NCBI GenBank assembly: GCA_959347315.1
Contig: OY365807.1
Span: 33,105,660-33,169,659 of the forward strand
DNA: 64,000 nucleotides
Source of the DNA: Bimastos eiseni
Lineage: Eukaryota; Annelida; Clitellata; Crassiclitellata; Lumbricidae
Direction of reading: 5' to 3'
The notes beneath the pieces were generated by a model. The model was not told where the DNA came from and ran no database searches. It worked only from the letters and a program-made list of their open reading frames with translations. The translations under genes were made by a program, and so were the position numbers. Below, piece after piece: positions 1 to 14,482 of this stretch. Position 1 is the first letter of the stretch. Each line of letters starts with the position of its first letter.

Positions 1-1943
1 GCTTTGAATGAAAGAATGAATCATCACCTTCATTCTTGTTATCTTCATTGTCATCGTCATCATCGTCGTCATCATCATCATCACCATTGTCGGCTTCATT
101 ATTGCCTCATTATCGTTATCATCATCATCATCCAAGGACGGCATTTGCTATAAATAAGTCAGATGTATGGAGTCCAAGCAGAAATGCTAGAGTATGCTTA
201 GCTACCAGAGTACTTAGATTGGGTCCTATAATAATTGAATATTGTGAGATTAGGTAATTGAAATTTTTTGATCGCGGAACATCTGATTCACTTGTCACAG
301 TGAAGTGTTGCTTTATACCAAACGGACCCTTACTATAAGGACCCTTACTATGGTCTATGGTTCATCACACAACCTCTCCAAACGGACCCTTACTATGGTC
401 CATGTTTCGTCCCACAACATCTCCAATGATATGTCATTGTAAATTTTCTTGTTGGCTACTAAGATATGTGATGGTAATTATTTGGTTTGACGAATGAGCC
501 AGAGACCAAAAGTTAATAGATTCCTTATATGCTGAATAAGAACTCTTTTCACAGATGTAGTTTTTGGGATGATTGGAGTTGGGTTGGGTTAGGGGAGAGG
601 GCATCACCATAAGCTGAAAAGGGAAGCAGGCGAGGACTGATATAACTGAAGAGTTCTCACTTCTTAATTGATCAGAAGTCCTTGGAAGTCTATCTTCTGC
701 TGCACATGTCTGGTTTTCAGCTGGATGCATTTGTAGTCGTTGAATGGGTGATTAGTTGATTGATAGATTGACTCCAGCATTGTTTGCCAGATTGATCGGT
801 TCACTCTGTCTATGTATGGATGGATGTATGTATGTTTGAACATGTGTGTAACATCCAGGGCTTTGAATCCATTTAAGTATGTGTAAATCACTGGATATTT
901 TCCGATCTTCCTCGGACACTTGAGGTTCTTTTTGTCTCTTTTAGTTTTGCCTGAATATCCAGGTCTTTGTTGAAATTCAGACAACTCCATTGCTAATAAG
1001 TTAGCTTTCAAACAGGTCGTGAGATACAAAAATTGACAACCATGGGATTTATCCCATGTGGCTTTGGTTAGTTCATGAATTATTTAACCAATTTTTGGCA
1101 AATTATTTTGCTGATTTGTTGATGCATGATTGATTATATTTATATTAAGTGGCATGGCACGACTCCATATCTTATGTTTATTATTATTATTACTAGATGT
1201 TTGCCCACCCTAAGATGGTTAAAAAAGAATTTTAAATGTGTTTCCCACTTAAAATCGGACTGTGGGCCGCGGGCCACACGTTTAACAGAATGGCAGCTGC
1301 TGTTCTGTCTGCTCGGATGTTCTTCATTGTGTTAATTTCATGCAAATCTGATAAAGGCTTTTAAAAATTGTTTTTAAAACATCTTAGAGCTGGCAGTATT
1401 GCCACCTATGGAACTTAAATGCACCCAATTCATCGCATTGCATAAAAATTGACATTTCTGTTTCTTTATATTATTATACTTATTATTCTTTTATTAATTT
1501 TCTTATACATCATTATCAACTGTTGCCAATTGCCACCTCACCTAACCAAACCCAACTCCAATCACCCCAAAAAACTTAATTATTACTGTTATTTTAAGAT
1601 GTAATGTATTATTATACTCTGTGCTTTTTTCTAGAAAAATGTGCCAGATTGCTTTTGTATTGTTGAAAGAAATGATGCTGAAATTAGCTACCAAATAAAA
1701 TAAATGTTACAGGCTAAATATGAGAATGTAAAAATTGAAATTCTGAAGTTTTATATAAAATTTGTGAGTCTTTGCACAACTAATATTTTTATTTTTGGTA
1801 ATTGAAAAAGTTGCCTTAACGCTGTTCCGGCGGGTTCCGCCAGAAAAAAGCACTGATGATACCTTATAAGCTGACATATAGCTGAATATTGAGAAATGAT
1901 TAAATACCAATCCGTTTATGTTGAGCACATTGTTCTTTTGCAG
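1..1943. other. Plexin intron or upstream sequence, no exon seen
   Basis: I looked for PSI1 (C-rich, CGWC) in all three forward frames and did not see it, so this is probably intron. It begins with a (TCA/TCG)n run at about 50-130 and has a partial tandem duplication at about 313-425 built on 'ccaaacggacccttactat'. The rest is AT-rich without recognisable content. Confidence 0.6.
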
Positions 1944-2136
1944 GTTGTCATATCTGTTCAGAATTTGCCGCTTCAGCCACTTGAGTCTCTGAGCGAGTTG
2001 CACTGCTCGTTCAGAGGATACGGAGTTACACGCTACACAGAAGTTACGCTTGTCAACAGTCGAGGATCAGAGAACAGCACAATCAAATGCGAGACTCCAA
2101 CTGCCAATCTTCTTCCTCCTTTTCCAACCGGAAAAG
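1944..2136 (+). CDS. PLXN: Plexin exon 1 of window: first TIG_plexin domain
   Basis: Acceptor ttgcag, donor gtatgg; enters in phase 0 and leaves in phase 1. It reads [16 protein letters not shown] and a CSF motif, matching the segment that follows PSI1 in plexins (V.GLP.L....C.F). A second Cys lies in IKCETP. Confidence 0.9.
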
Positions 2137-5100
2137 GTATGGCTTTCCATTCTTAGGCATACTCTCGACATTTTTCTAACTGAATGTGTTCAGTTGTTTT
2201 GTATACATTTATAGGATTAATTAAAATTTGTCAGTTGGAAAACATCTGGCTGAACTTATTTCTCAGTTTTCTAGGTTTAATAAAAAACATTTGGTTACTG
2301 CTGCACTTATTGTTCAGTTTTCTTGTTGATTCATGATAAGTGGTACAGTAGTCGAGTGATGCTATCTAATCCCGATGTCTGTTGTTTGATTCCTGGCCAG
2401 GATTTGTATAATTCTTTTAAGAGAAATTGTATATTTTTGTTCAGTGCACTCGGTGCACATGGTCACGGACACACAATGAGAGATGAAGATTGGACTGGCA
2501 GCAGCAGCAGCATACACTTCACACCCACAGCTGCCTTTTGTTGACTTACAAGGGAACTGATCTTATCTCCCTACATTATTACAAGAACAACACAGACCAT
2601 AATTGACAGTTTGCAGATGTATCACAGTTTTGCTTCTTCTGTTCACAGTCCTTGTTCTTCAAATTTCCTCAGCTTGGAACATCCTACCAGTTTCCCTGGC
2701 AGCTCCCATCATTTGGCACCTCCTCTTCCCTTCCCTCAGTGAGTCACGGGGGTGGGATGAGGTGGTCTTTGCTTCTTTTCTTCTAAGACTTTTCTTTGTT
2801 TTCCCCATTAGTAATAAACAGTTCATTTAATAATATTCTGGTGGTTATGCTTCACGCTGAGCTGATGACAGACTGAATCAACCTCTTTGACTTTGGGGCT
2901 ACAGTGGCATCTACTGACTGGGGTAAAGTTGACCTCCCGCACACCCACCTCCTGCATGCTCAGGCTGCTATTGGACTTTATCTCTATAGTAAGTAAGAAA
3001 GCAAATGATTGTGTGGGAAAGCAAGAATTTTCTATTTTGCCAATTAAATCGAGTAGATTAATGCATCTGTGTGGCAGTCAGCCTGTAACATGGAGAGTAC
3101 AGGTTCGAACCTCGTCTGAGGCAGTTACTGTGTAGGGACATTGAGCAAGTCATTCACGCACAATTCCAGTGCAATATAATTGTACTCAATTTAATTGGCA
3201 CAAGTGAAAATTCTTTTTTTCCCACACAATCATTTGCCTTCGTACTGTGTGCATAAATGCACACTTTTATAATTTGGCTAAGGCGCAATATCAAATGTTG
3301 TTGCAACACTGGTAATTCTTCATTTAATAGCTGATAAGTGCATGTCATGGACAAAAGTCATTTTGTAAATGAGGAGCAATGGTGGAGGAATGAGTTAACC
3401 CTTTCTGTTGTAGTTAATGAGTAGGTTGCTTAGTTAAGCACCACTAAACTGCAGGGGTGGTACTTGTACTTACTTGAACTTATAGCCATAGGGTTATTAG
3501 TCGTATGTAAAGTGTTTATCAGTCGATTGCAGAATGCCTGTGGCAGTTAGAATGTTGAATCTAGAGTTCAGTTACATGATTGACTTTTCACATGCACTGC
3601 TACTTTGATTTAAGTTGCCAACGCTCAGCCTTCATGGTGTTATTATTATGTTATTATGCAACACAGAAAAGAAGCCATAATCATCTCCATGAACATCATC
3701 ATCCTGGGTTTTATTATCATGAGCAAATTGCGATTCATCACGTTTATCATTACAAGCATCTTTGTGGGTTGCTGATACCTTTGGTGGGGGATGAAAAGTT
3801 TTATGTTTTGTTCATTTGTCAAATCTAGTGTGCTTTCATGTTTGCCAAATTCTTGCTTTATCTTTTTTTATGTCTTCCCCAGGTCTTTCTTTTATCTCTT
3901 TCCTTCAAGTGATGTGGGCTTACCAGTATATATTTTACTTAGGAAAACTCAAGTTCTTGGAAGAGAAGTTCAATAGAATATTAAGTAGCTGTTTCAAATG
4001 AATTATATCTATTATCAAGTTCCAAGGGATCTATCTGAATTTGATCAAATGCCTGATAAAGGACTTCTGTGTATGTATATAAAAACATAAATGCATCACA
4101 TCCAACTGTCTCCTTTCATAAACAACACTTGGTCTACTATACACACCAATGCACCAAACTTATACTCTCGCAGCATTTGAGAAACCAGGATAGATTGACT
4201 ATAAAGCATTGTTAGTAATTCTACAATGCTTTTAACACAGATTATATGTTTTGTTAGCACCTGCTGCTATGTGAGCAGGGTAGCAACACAGCATAAAGCA
4301 ATACATCTGAAGACAAAAACAAGAAGGAATTGCATAGATCCTTAAAATAGAAATCATTAGCCGTTTCAATACACGCACATCATAAAACTTCTTACAAAAT
4401 TGAAGAATTGCATCTCGTTTGTTCATGAATGCAATGCAAAGCAATCATCCTTGTTGTAATTACACTGGACAACACAAGATTTGCCTTTTAAATGAAAATA
4501 GCAAATCTTAAATAATTTTTAGGTGTTGAACACGAAAATGACAGTGAAATTTGTTGATTGGCTCTCGTTTACGAGAGACAGAGATCGTTAGGTATCAGTT
4601 TCATTAAGTGCATAGGTTATAGCCATTTAGCACTGCTGTATTTGAAACTACATATTGCAACATATTCCGTCTTATTTTTAAAATTATTGCCATAGACATG
4701 CCCCTGGAGGCAGTGCATCACTGTCTGATGTAATGCAGGTGAGTCATGACATCACGGCTTCATGATCGCCAACAACAGATGTTGCGAGCGTAGCGGTAAA
4801 AAGAAAAGTTTAGAAAAATGGGGTAGCGATCTGAGATGGGCTCAGTGAGCCAATCCTCAAAAATGTTCTGCAAAACTAAATCTTCTATGGTGCATTTCTA
4901 GCATGCACAGTTAAATTGGGCTTCACAAATCTCAATTTTGATCTGGATTATCATGACAAGAATCACGGAAAACTCATTAACCCTAAATATGACAAATGTT
5001 AACTTTTTTTCTCAAATTGTGTAGTCTTTAGCCAAGGATCTGCGGGCCATGGAAACATCATTGGCGGGCCAGAAATGGCTAACAGGGCGGCTCTTTGACA

Positions 5101-6119
5101 CCTCTGCCATAGATGATCCTGAGCAGCTATACAAAAGACAGGCAATGCACATCATCGCAAGCTGACGCGAGCCTTTGCTTTTACGTGCAATTTCTATGTA
5201 GACCAATTGTTCCATGGCAATAGAAACTTTTGCTCATAATTGATTTCATTGTAATAGTCGAGTCAACCACATTGACACTCATAAGAAAAAACAAATTTAA
5301 TATAAAAGACACGACTTTCATGAAAATTTGTTGTCCAGTGTTATCAACTAAGTAGATTATATATACTAGCAGGGAGCTAATACAGCATACATAAGATCAC
5401 ATACTAATTGCACATGCACATGCAAACCTAGCACGACAGACATACACACACGTGAGCACACGTACACATATGCACAAAGAGCTAACACAGTGCACATGAA
5501 GAAATACGACAATAGCATTTGAAACACGACGCCTCCCGCGCGCTCACTCCCTGCCTGATAACGATGCTGTTCTAGATTAAAATATTTATCTCAGCATTCA
5601 TCATTATTTTAATTACGTACCAAGCTAAGAATTTTTTGGGTCCACCAGAACTTAATTTTTAACGAGACGACCAGCTCCAGGTCTTTTCGACTATTTCTCA
5701 CGTGTACAGATTCAAACCCGTTGCACGTACAACGAAAGAGTCCATCGCTGCTCTGCGTGGGCCTAAGTAATCAACTGTCGTATATAACTCGCTCTACAGA
5801 GCCTGTGCTGCTTGTCCTGAGCTAAGCCCTTATACCCTGCAGGGGTCTATGGCCTGAACAAGATCCAGGGCTGGGTGAGATCACTTGAGTAACCGTATCA
5901 GATGCGAAACGAATGAATTATATTGAGCAAGACTGTTTGAAGATCTGTTGCTCAGGATGTTAATCATTTGCCCAATGATCCTTTGAGCCTGATCTTGAAT
6001 TTCAGTTATGATTCTTTGGATGATGTCATTTCTAAACAGTTAACAAAGTACCCATCTTTGTCTTTTCATAATCCAAATTTTTAGTGATACATGTTTATGA
6101 TATCTATATATGATCGTGC

Positions 6120-6163
<44 letters not shown>

Positions 6164-6373
6164 GCATATATACACATATATATACACACATATATACACA
6201 TATATATATACACACACACACATATATATATATATAGAGGACATGGGGTTGCTATATTTAGCTGGATGTCAGCAATTCAAAGGGCCTCTGGGCAGAAAAA
6301 CATTCAATAATTTGATTAGTATTATTGAATCATAGGTGAACGAGTGCGTAAAATCAAATCAGCTTTTGATAGT

Positions 6374-6457
<84 letters not shown>

Positions 6458-9400
6458 GACACACAGACAGACACACAGACAGACACACAGACAGACACAC
6501 AGACAGACAGAGACAGACAGAAACAGACAGAGACAGAAACAGACAGACAGAGACAGACAGAGACAGAAACAGACAGAGACAGAAACAGACAGACAGACAG
6601 AGACAGAAACAGACAGAGACAGACAGAGACAGAAGCAGACAGACAGAGACAGAAACAGACAGAGACAGACAGAGATAGAAGCAGACAGACAGAGACAGAA
6701 ACAGACAGAGACAGAAACAGACAGACAGACAGGGACAGAAACAGACAGAGACAGAAACAGACAGACAGACAGAGACAGAAACAGACAGAGACAGACAGAG
6801 ACAGACAGAGACAGAAGCAGACAGACAGAGACAGAAACAGACAGAGACAGAAACAGACAGACAGGGACAGAAACAGACAGAGACAGAAACAGACAGAGAC
6901 AGAAACAGACAGACAGACAGAGACAGACAGAGACAGACAGAGACAGAAGCAGACAGACAGAGACAGAAACAGACAGAGACAGAAACAGACAGACAGAAAC
7001 AGACAGACAGAAACAGACAGAGACAGACAGAGACAGAAACAGACAGAGACAGAAACAGACAGACAGACAGAAACAGACAGAGACAGAGACAGAAACAGAC
7101 AGACAGACAGAGACAGACAGAAACAGACAGAGACTGAAACAGACAGACAGAAACAGACAGACAGAAACAGACAGACTGACAGAGGGAGGGAGGGAGGAAG
7201 GGAGAGGGAAGTTTCTCATTCTTCTATCCTGGGAGTGGGACTTTGTGTCAAAGCAATGACCTGCCAGTGCAGAGGTCTTGAGATTCTCTGCTGGCCATCA
7301 TATGCCGAGACCAAGAACACGATGTTACTTAAACGTCATTGCCATGGATGTCCATTATTGACTTAACTAAGGGAAGATCTTAATAAGGTATTCTTCTGTC
7401 TGTCTGAGTTCAATGTGTAAATTTCCATGTATGTAATTCGCAATGAACGGGATATGTGTGTATGTGTATATGAGATGACCTGCGGTAGTTACAGGAGGAT
7501 TCTGCTCATCTCCCTCCTATACTTATGTATTTGCATTTCAATCAGACAGGATATGCAGCTGTTTGTCCAGTCTTCACTTGAGAAGAATCACTGATGATGA
7601 AATTGGAATACATGGCAAAGCTGACTAGTCATGGATACTGTTCGTTTTGACAGAAATGATTAACCCGAAACCTTTTGGTTTAAATAGCTTTTCTGTGCTG
7701 GATATTGCTTATTGCGCCCGGTTTTGCTTTGATATCGTGCCATTTATGAACCCCGAATGCCATCAGTGAAATGCTAGATGTCACTTTTATTGAATGTTTG
7801 CATTCTTTGCGCATTGAACAAATGGACACTGATCCATTTATTAATGTCTATGTGATGGATATGGCAAATATTAAGAATTAGAGCTGATGGATGGATGGAT
7901 GGATGGATGGGCGTAACTGAAAGCGTTGGTCTGGCTCCACGAATGGATCCGTCATAGGACTGGTCCTCGCTGGTCTTTGTATTGGCATTGTAATCATGAC
8001 GTGATCTATGATGGAGTGCGTGGATTTATTTCTTTGCACTTTGGGAGACTACGCCCGCCTTTACTGTTTGAGTAAAACTGCTGTTTGCTGCTGTATATCT
8101 GGACGTACGTTCAGTAAGTTTTCTCCACTTGCCAGTTGGTTTGTTGGTTTGTGTTTTGTGTGTGTAAGTTCAGTTAGCATAATGGTTGAGTGTTTGCCTT
8201 GTGAACTGTACAGCGTGCTGGTGCAAACCTACCATGAGAGATTGTTTGTATATTTGTATTTATATAATAAGATTGTATATGTTTATACATAAGTATGATT
8301 GCATGCACATACTTACACACCTACAATCAGCTCTCATTGTGTTTCTCTGTTGATGCACTTGTCCGTAATTTGAACAAGCTATGCCCAAGATTTATGAGCG
8401 ATTTCCAACTGCTTGTCAAAGACAATAAATACTACATTCTGCAGGTACTATACAAAGTCATAAAATAGTCTCACACCTTTTGTAAGTAATAAATGCTGCT
8501 GCTGCCTATCTCGGTTTACCTACATTTCCAGTGGCTCTCAATCACCTAAGGTATCTAATATAAGATCCTGCTCCAGGACTCCAGATCTCACCCGTTGCCC
8601 CAAATATCAACCTGACTTTCTGCCTAAGCTTATCTCTGCAACATTGGTCCATCGTCTCTTGTGCTCTGCCTTTCAGGTCTTTGTCCCTCGTGTTAGGTCT
8701 GCCGTGCATTTCTTTCCCTTGCCCTTGCGTGTTCCACTCTGCTCTGAACAATCTATACTGAAAGAGGTGCTCTATAACTTTTTGATACAATATAATACTT
8801 GCATTTTACAGATATTTCTGAATCACCCTCTCTCTCTCTCAGCTATGCAGTCATGTGGTTGACCCGGATTTCCATTTCTGTGGTGAGGTCGACATCCTGG
8901 TGTTGACCATTGTAGTCAGGCTCTTGAAGGGGTGATCGAGGTTGTCCATTCTGTTTCAACACTGAATGGGAAAAGTTTTCCCATAGGTGTATGATGCAGT
9001 GTTTGTTGATTTCATCCAATCTTTTTGTATTAAAAATGGGTATAAGTGGACGGTAGTCAACAGCGAGGGTGAAGTGAGGGTCTCCACTCAAGTATAGCCC
9101 TGGCATTATGCATTCATGCATTCATGGCCCATACAATCGTAAGCAGTTCCAGCCCTACCAAAACATAACTGGTGACTCAGGGTCAGATATGAAAAATCGA
9201 GACTACTGCACTGAACAAAAAAGTTTAGCATGCTATCTGTCGTGGGATTTCTGCAGCAGAGCGTATCCAAGCCACAGAGCGGAAATGCATCTAAGGTGGG
9301 GAGTTGTAAGTAATCATAGGGTTAGAGGATGGGGGTTCTTGTCAATTTTGCTTCAAATGACGTTTTCAAATGCCAACTATTGGTTTTGCCTTTTTAAGGA

Positions 9401-12400
9401 ATGGGCGGACAGGTTGCATTGTGGAAGCAATCTCGTGATAGAAGTTACCAATTGTTTGATGAATCCAAAGAATAATTGGAGTTCTGTTATGTTACTGTGA
9501 ATTGTGATATGGCGGATACCTTGTCAGGATCGGCGGTAATTCCCCCCCCACCAGGAAGTTGTAACACAATATCCTGTATTTTGGTTGTGATTGGCAAAAT
9601 ATGAACTTCTTTAACGTGATAGCTGTTCTCGGATACCAAGATGGAGGACGGCAACCAACATGGAGGACGGATGTGACCATTCCACATGCTGTTTAAATGT
9701 CTTAATGTATATGAGAATGTCATTATTTGTATCCGTCAAGGTCATTTTGCCCTTGGGATTGTATGCATCATCAGTTGCACTGAGGCCCATTGGGGATTGG
9801 AAGAATTGGAATCGTCCCTCTGTCGTGATGAAGGTGAATGAGGGGTTGACACTCGGGAGACAGTTCCATCTGCCAATGCTCTTGTACGGTGTCAAGAGTG
9901 GTGAAGAATTTGTCACCAACTGCGAGATCGAGTCAGTGGTGGATTTTGGTCAGCGTATCTGGCTTACGTATACAGTGGCCATGGGATGGCACCATTCCGA
10001 GTTTTTCACTGATGAGAACATATTCTATTCTATTCTATTTATGGATTAATAGAGCGCTTCTCACAGACTCACAGTACAACCTAATCAGAAGCGCTCCCAG
10101 TGCGAAGAGCCCCTAGAGAAAAGAAGTCTTAAGAGAACGAGCAGAAACACTTGTGCTACTAGATACTGGCATATTTGCAGGCATATGCCACCACACTGGA
10201 TGCAGGTGCCCGAACTGTTCAGGCAGACTCAAATGGATGGCAGATTGTCAGGACTTGATTTAGAGTTATGTCAGAATGGTTGTCACACATATTGTACATT
10301 AGGTAGGACCAGGAAAAAAATGTTCGGTCGATTCACCTCACCTGGCTGTTGGCGTTGCATGAAGAAATGGATTATATTGACAAAGATATTCTATACACCT
10401 TGGATGAAGCTGTGGATTGCTTCGAACGCTTTCTCGGTGTTGGGTTCATTTGGTATGATACTGTCACTGGTGAGTGATTTGTCGAAGACGGCCTCAAAGT
10501 CTTAAGACGCGTTCGTCCTCAGGGCAGCTATCTGTGTGCTACGGTCGTACTGATCGATGCGGTTGATCAATGCCTGATCATCCCAGGATTTACGCCATCT
10601 CGTGAATTCCGCCATTGATCGGGTACCAGATAACAGGCTAATGTTCGTCGGAGGGTGGAGGATTCAGTGATATGGTGCGTGTCAGCGTTGATATATTGGA
10701 TATTTGATGTCATTGTTACATTGCCTGTAACAATGGGATGATGCATTCGTCCGCAACACATCTTTTTCCTCAAGCATTGTTTCTTCTAAGTGTTTCTCAT
10801 TGTTGTCCATTTGCTATTGTTTGATTTGTAAGATAACAAACATTCGCTCTTGGTTTGTCGTTGTTGATGTGTGAAGCTCAGGATTTTTGACACTCCGGCT
10901 CATTGTGTTTTGCATACTTATTTTGTGCCTATGAGATGGTTTTGCATTTGTTGGAGAAGTTTGTTAATATTACTGACCTGAACGATTACAAGACAACTAC
11001 TGTCTTGGCCATTTTTATAATCAAATAGATAATAAACTTTTATTCAACCACAGAAGTGAAGCATGAACACAACTCGAAAGTTATTCTCTAGAGACCCAGA
11101 GACTATATTCCTCAAGTGTATAGTGTACATCATGAAGTTTATAGTTTATATCACTAGCGTGTGAATCTCAGAATATCCATCACTGGCCATAATGGTGTTA
11201 GTTTTTGAGCATTAAAGTTTATCATCAAGCAAAATCCCGCTCAAATAACTAGAAAAGCCAAATGCTGGTTGGTTTCTGCACATAATACGTAGAGCCCCTC
11301 AGCTGGATTTGTATTCATGGTACTGGATTTGAGTAAGCCCTAAATAGTATCATGATACCCTATCAGTAAATGGCCTTTAGGAGATAAAAGATCTTTTGCC
11401 ATGAGGGATTTGGATGTAGATGATGTTTTCCATGATGACATTTCAGTCGTGTGTGTTCGCCTTTAGCGTCTCCATTCAGAGTCTGAATCCCACAACGGAC
11501 GGCTGAAGGTTCTTACATGTACGACTTTTCACATGCACTTCATCTTTGTTGAGTTGAGCAATGAGAAAATTTTGTGCAGTCGACGATGGTCAGTTGTATC
11601 TGCTTGGTTTTTGTTTTTGTCATGCGTATTCTGTTATTCTGTAGCAAAATTGAGTGACGCAATCGAAGTCGGTTATTGAGGGAGGATTGTAATGAATGAA
11701 TGATAACTTGACCTCTGGCCTTCTTCTCAATCTGTGCTGTTGATGTTGCAACTGTCATTTATCAATTGTTGGATGACTTTGGTTCACGCATGAACAGTTT
11801 TGCTATGACTGGACAAGTAATGCTAAGCTTATGCAGTCTACCATTATCCTGGTTGCACAGAGAAGATTTTCCAGGGACTATTTGGCCTATTCACTGGACC
11901 TCAGCCAAATCATTTATCTAAGACAGCGGTTCTTTGGTCAGTTTCAGGACCGGGTCAATGTCCAGAGAAGCGAATCCTACAGATACAATACATAGTATGC
12001 TATTTAAAATGCTCATTGGAAAAAGTATGCCTCTCATCTCTGTATATAAAGCAGGATGTGCATTTATTTCTGCTATATTTAAAAAAATGATAAATTGAAT
12101 GGAATGGTTGAAGCAGACTATGGACACCACTACTAACCAGCGGTCCTATCAAATTTAGAAGATCGCTTTGTGTTCCAGCTTTGTGATTGCAGAAACCTGC
12201 TTACAGACTTGAGACTTGCACTTTGATGTCATGCTCATTCCTGAACTAGCTGTTCACATTTTGGATTTGGTGTGTTATTAGTGTCCATAAGTATCCTCCG
12301 ATACTGTTATAACTGAGGGCGGATGGCTTTGTGTATGATAAGCTTAAAGCTAATGTTTCATCAGAGTCCATAATGATCATGTTTGCCATCCTTGCTTTAT

Positions 12401-14441
12401 TGCTATTACACTCTGGAATTGTCTGCAGCTCAACCCAATGGTGTCTCCTCTGATACCACAAAGCATATAGCCAGTAGGTGCTTAAATTAGTGCAAAGCTT
12501 AATTGGAAGATTAGTTTGGCCCGATTGTCTGTAAGTCATTACCATCTCTACTCTTATCTCTGGGAGGGTATAAACAGGAAGCTGCAGCAATCAGGTGATT
12601 TAGAGTTGGAAGAGGACTGAGTGTGATTCAGCTGATGATGTTAAGTGCAGTTGTGTATGATGCTAATTAATTGACTGTGTAGTGACATCTTCTGTCCACT
12701 GCTGCTATTGCTGCTGCTGCACTTGTCGGTCAATCAGTGGAACATCAGCAACAAGAAAGATGTCTGGTCATTGGTCAATGCCGTTTGAGACGCACCGGAT
12801 TGGCCGCCTTCCTTCCTTCCGGCCGTATTCGGGCGCTCATTTTGAGGCGAACGGCCTCATTACTTCAGCCAAATTGCGTCGTCATATCGATTCATGCAAG
12901 CTGACGTTGTTGTCGAAGGCGGACTAAACGGCCAAGGAGTTGCGGCCATCATTCATGGCTCGAGAGTCCCCGAAATTGATCCATTCTGTGTTATCGCCTC
13001 CAAAGTGTTGCTCTGTTTAACCGGGATAAAAATGAAGCAATCTGCTCCATTTTCTGCTTAATGGTGCAGAGGTTTTTTTAGTGCCGCCATCGAGCGAGCG
13101 CAGCACCAGTCGATTTCTTGGTTTATGCCTCAGCAGGCACGTTCTCTGGTGAAAAGAAATCCATCTTATTGCTGTTGCACGTTGTCTGCCAGACTGACCT
13201 ACGACGACAACGACGACGACGTCGGCTGACAAAGACTCTGTTGTATTTGATCGGAACAGCAGCCGACTGTTGTCCAAATAAAAATCCATTTTGACTGGCA
13301 GCCTGGCAGAGTTTTGTTGGTTGTTATTTTAACAGTGGACCTTTCTCAGCAGACGGCTCTATTGTTGTTACCTTTCGAAACTAGCTACCGTGACTGGCTG
13401 GGCATTGTGTGATTGGATACTTGATGTGACTCGGAGGTAACCATTGATTGATGTGTTGTGCATTTATTGCAATGATTCTGGGGAAGTTAACACAATTCAT
13501 TGCTTGTGTCAAATTCTTCTGTACTTGTGTAAGGTTTTTGCTATCTCAGTTGTAATTACTACTCAGTCCGACTGAATGTGGTGTTATATGCTAATATTCG
13601 GTTGTACCATGAGCCCTCTTTGTGGTTCTCTCTGTTCTTTAAACCAATTTGACCTCTTGGTACTGCATGACATCTTGGTACTGCATGCCCTCTTGGTGCT
13701 GCATGACCTCTTGGTACTGCTTCTGTTGTTTCTTTGCTTTGGAATGAAATTCCTTCTATGACTCGATCCTTGATCTGAACTGGGGGTGCTTCTTTATCTG
13801 CGGGAACTCTTGAGACTTTTCCCGGTGGGAGGGGAGCTTTTAGCACTGGGAGTGCCTCTGATTAGATTGTGCTGTAAGAGGCCCTTTAGAAATCCACAAA
13901 TACAATGCAATAGATGATGGATGAAAACACTGGCCTTGTTTTGAAGGCTGTTTGCCGTCTAACCCTATATATTTAATTACCTATATTTTCAGACAAGTGT
14001 TTTCAAACAACGTCTGCTGTCGTAAGCAATTAGAGGATCTTTAGGATGTAAGAGAGGCTGATGAGGCTGCAGCAGGCATGGCCAGCGCCTCAGAGGCATG
14101 GACAGTGCCTCAGAGGCATTGCCAGTGCTTTAGAGGCATGGGCAGTGCCTCAGAGGCATGTCCAGTGCCTCAGAAGCATGGGCAGTGCTGTTGTTTGTTG
14201 TCATGACTGTGCTTGAAGAACAGTTTGTCAAACATCTGTCAAGTCTGTCAAATTTTCCAGTTTCTGCCCTCCCTCTGAAAGCCCTAGCCACTGGCTTAGC
14301 CATGCAGATGCTCCTAAGGACACACCTGGGCTTCCAAAAGCCATTTATCAGCCACTTGATTGGCTGGCTTCAGTCAGACACAAATGAGGAGTCATGCATT
14401 TTGAGCTACTTAAGGACAGCCAGCCAGATAGACAGATAGGC

Positions 14442-14482
<41 letters not shown>

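Noticed and set aside
1261..1335. Cys-rich forward frame considered as plexin PSI1
   Set aside because: No PSI cysteine spacing and no splice sites in the needed phase.
6336..7366. Long open frames (over 280 codons) on both strands
   Set aside because: They consist only of translated GACA/GAGA repeats; the array lacks stop codons. No gene.
9660..10049. 129-codon plus-strand open frame
   Set aside because: It is antisense to the reverse-transcriptase part of the gypsy remnant and has no similarity of its own.
12682..13290. GC-richer patch with open frames on both strands, considered as an exon or a nested gene
   Set aside because: No domain recognised and the flanking plexin exons join without it.
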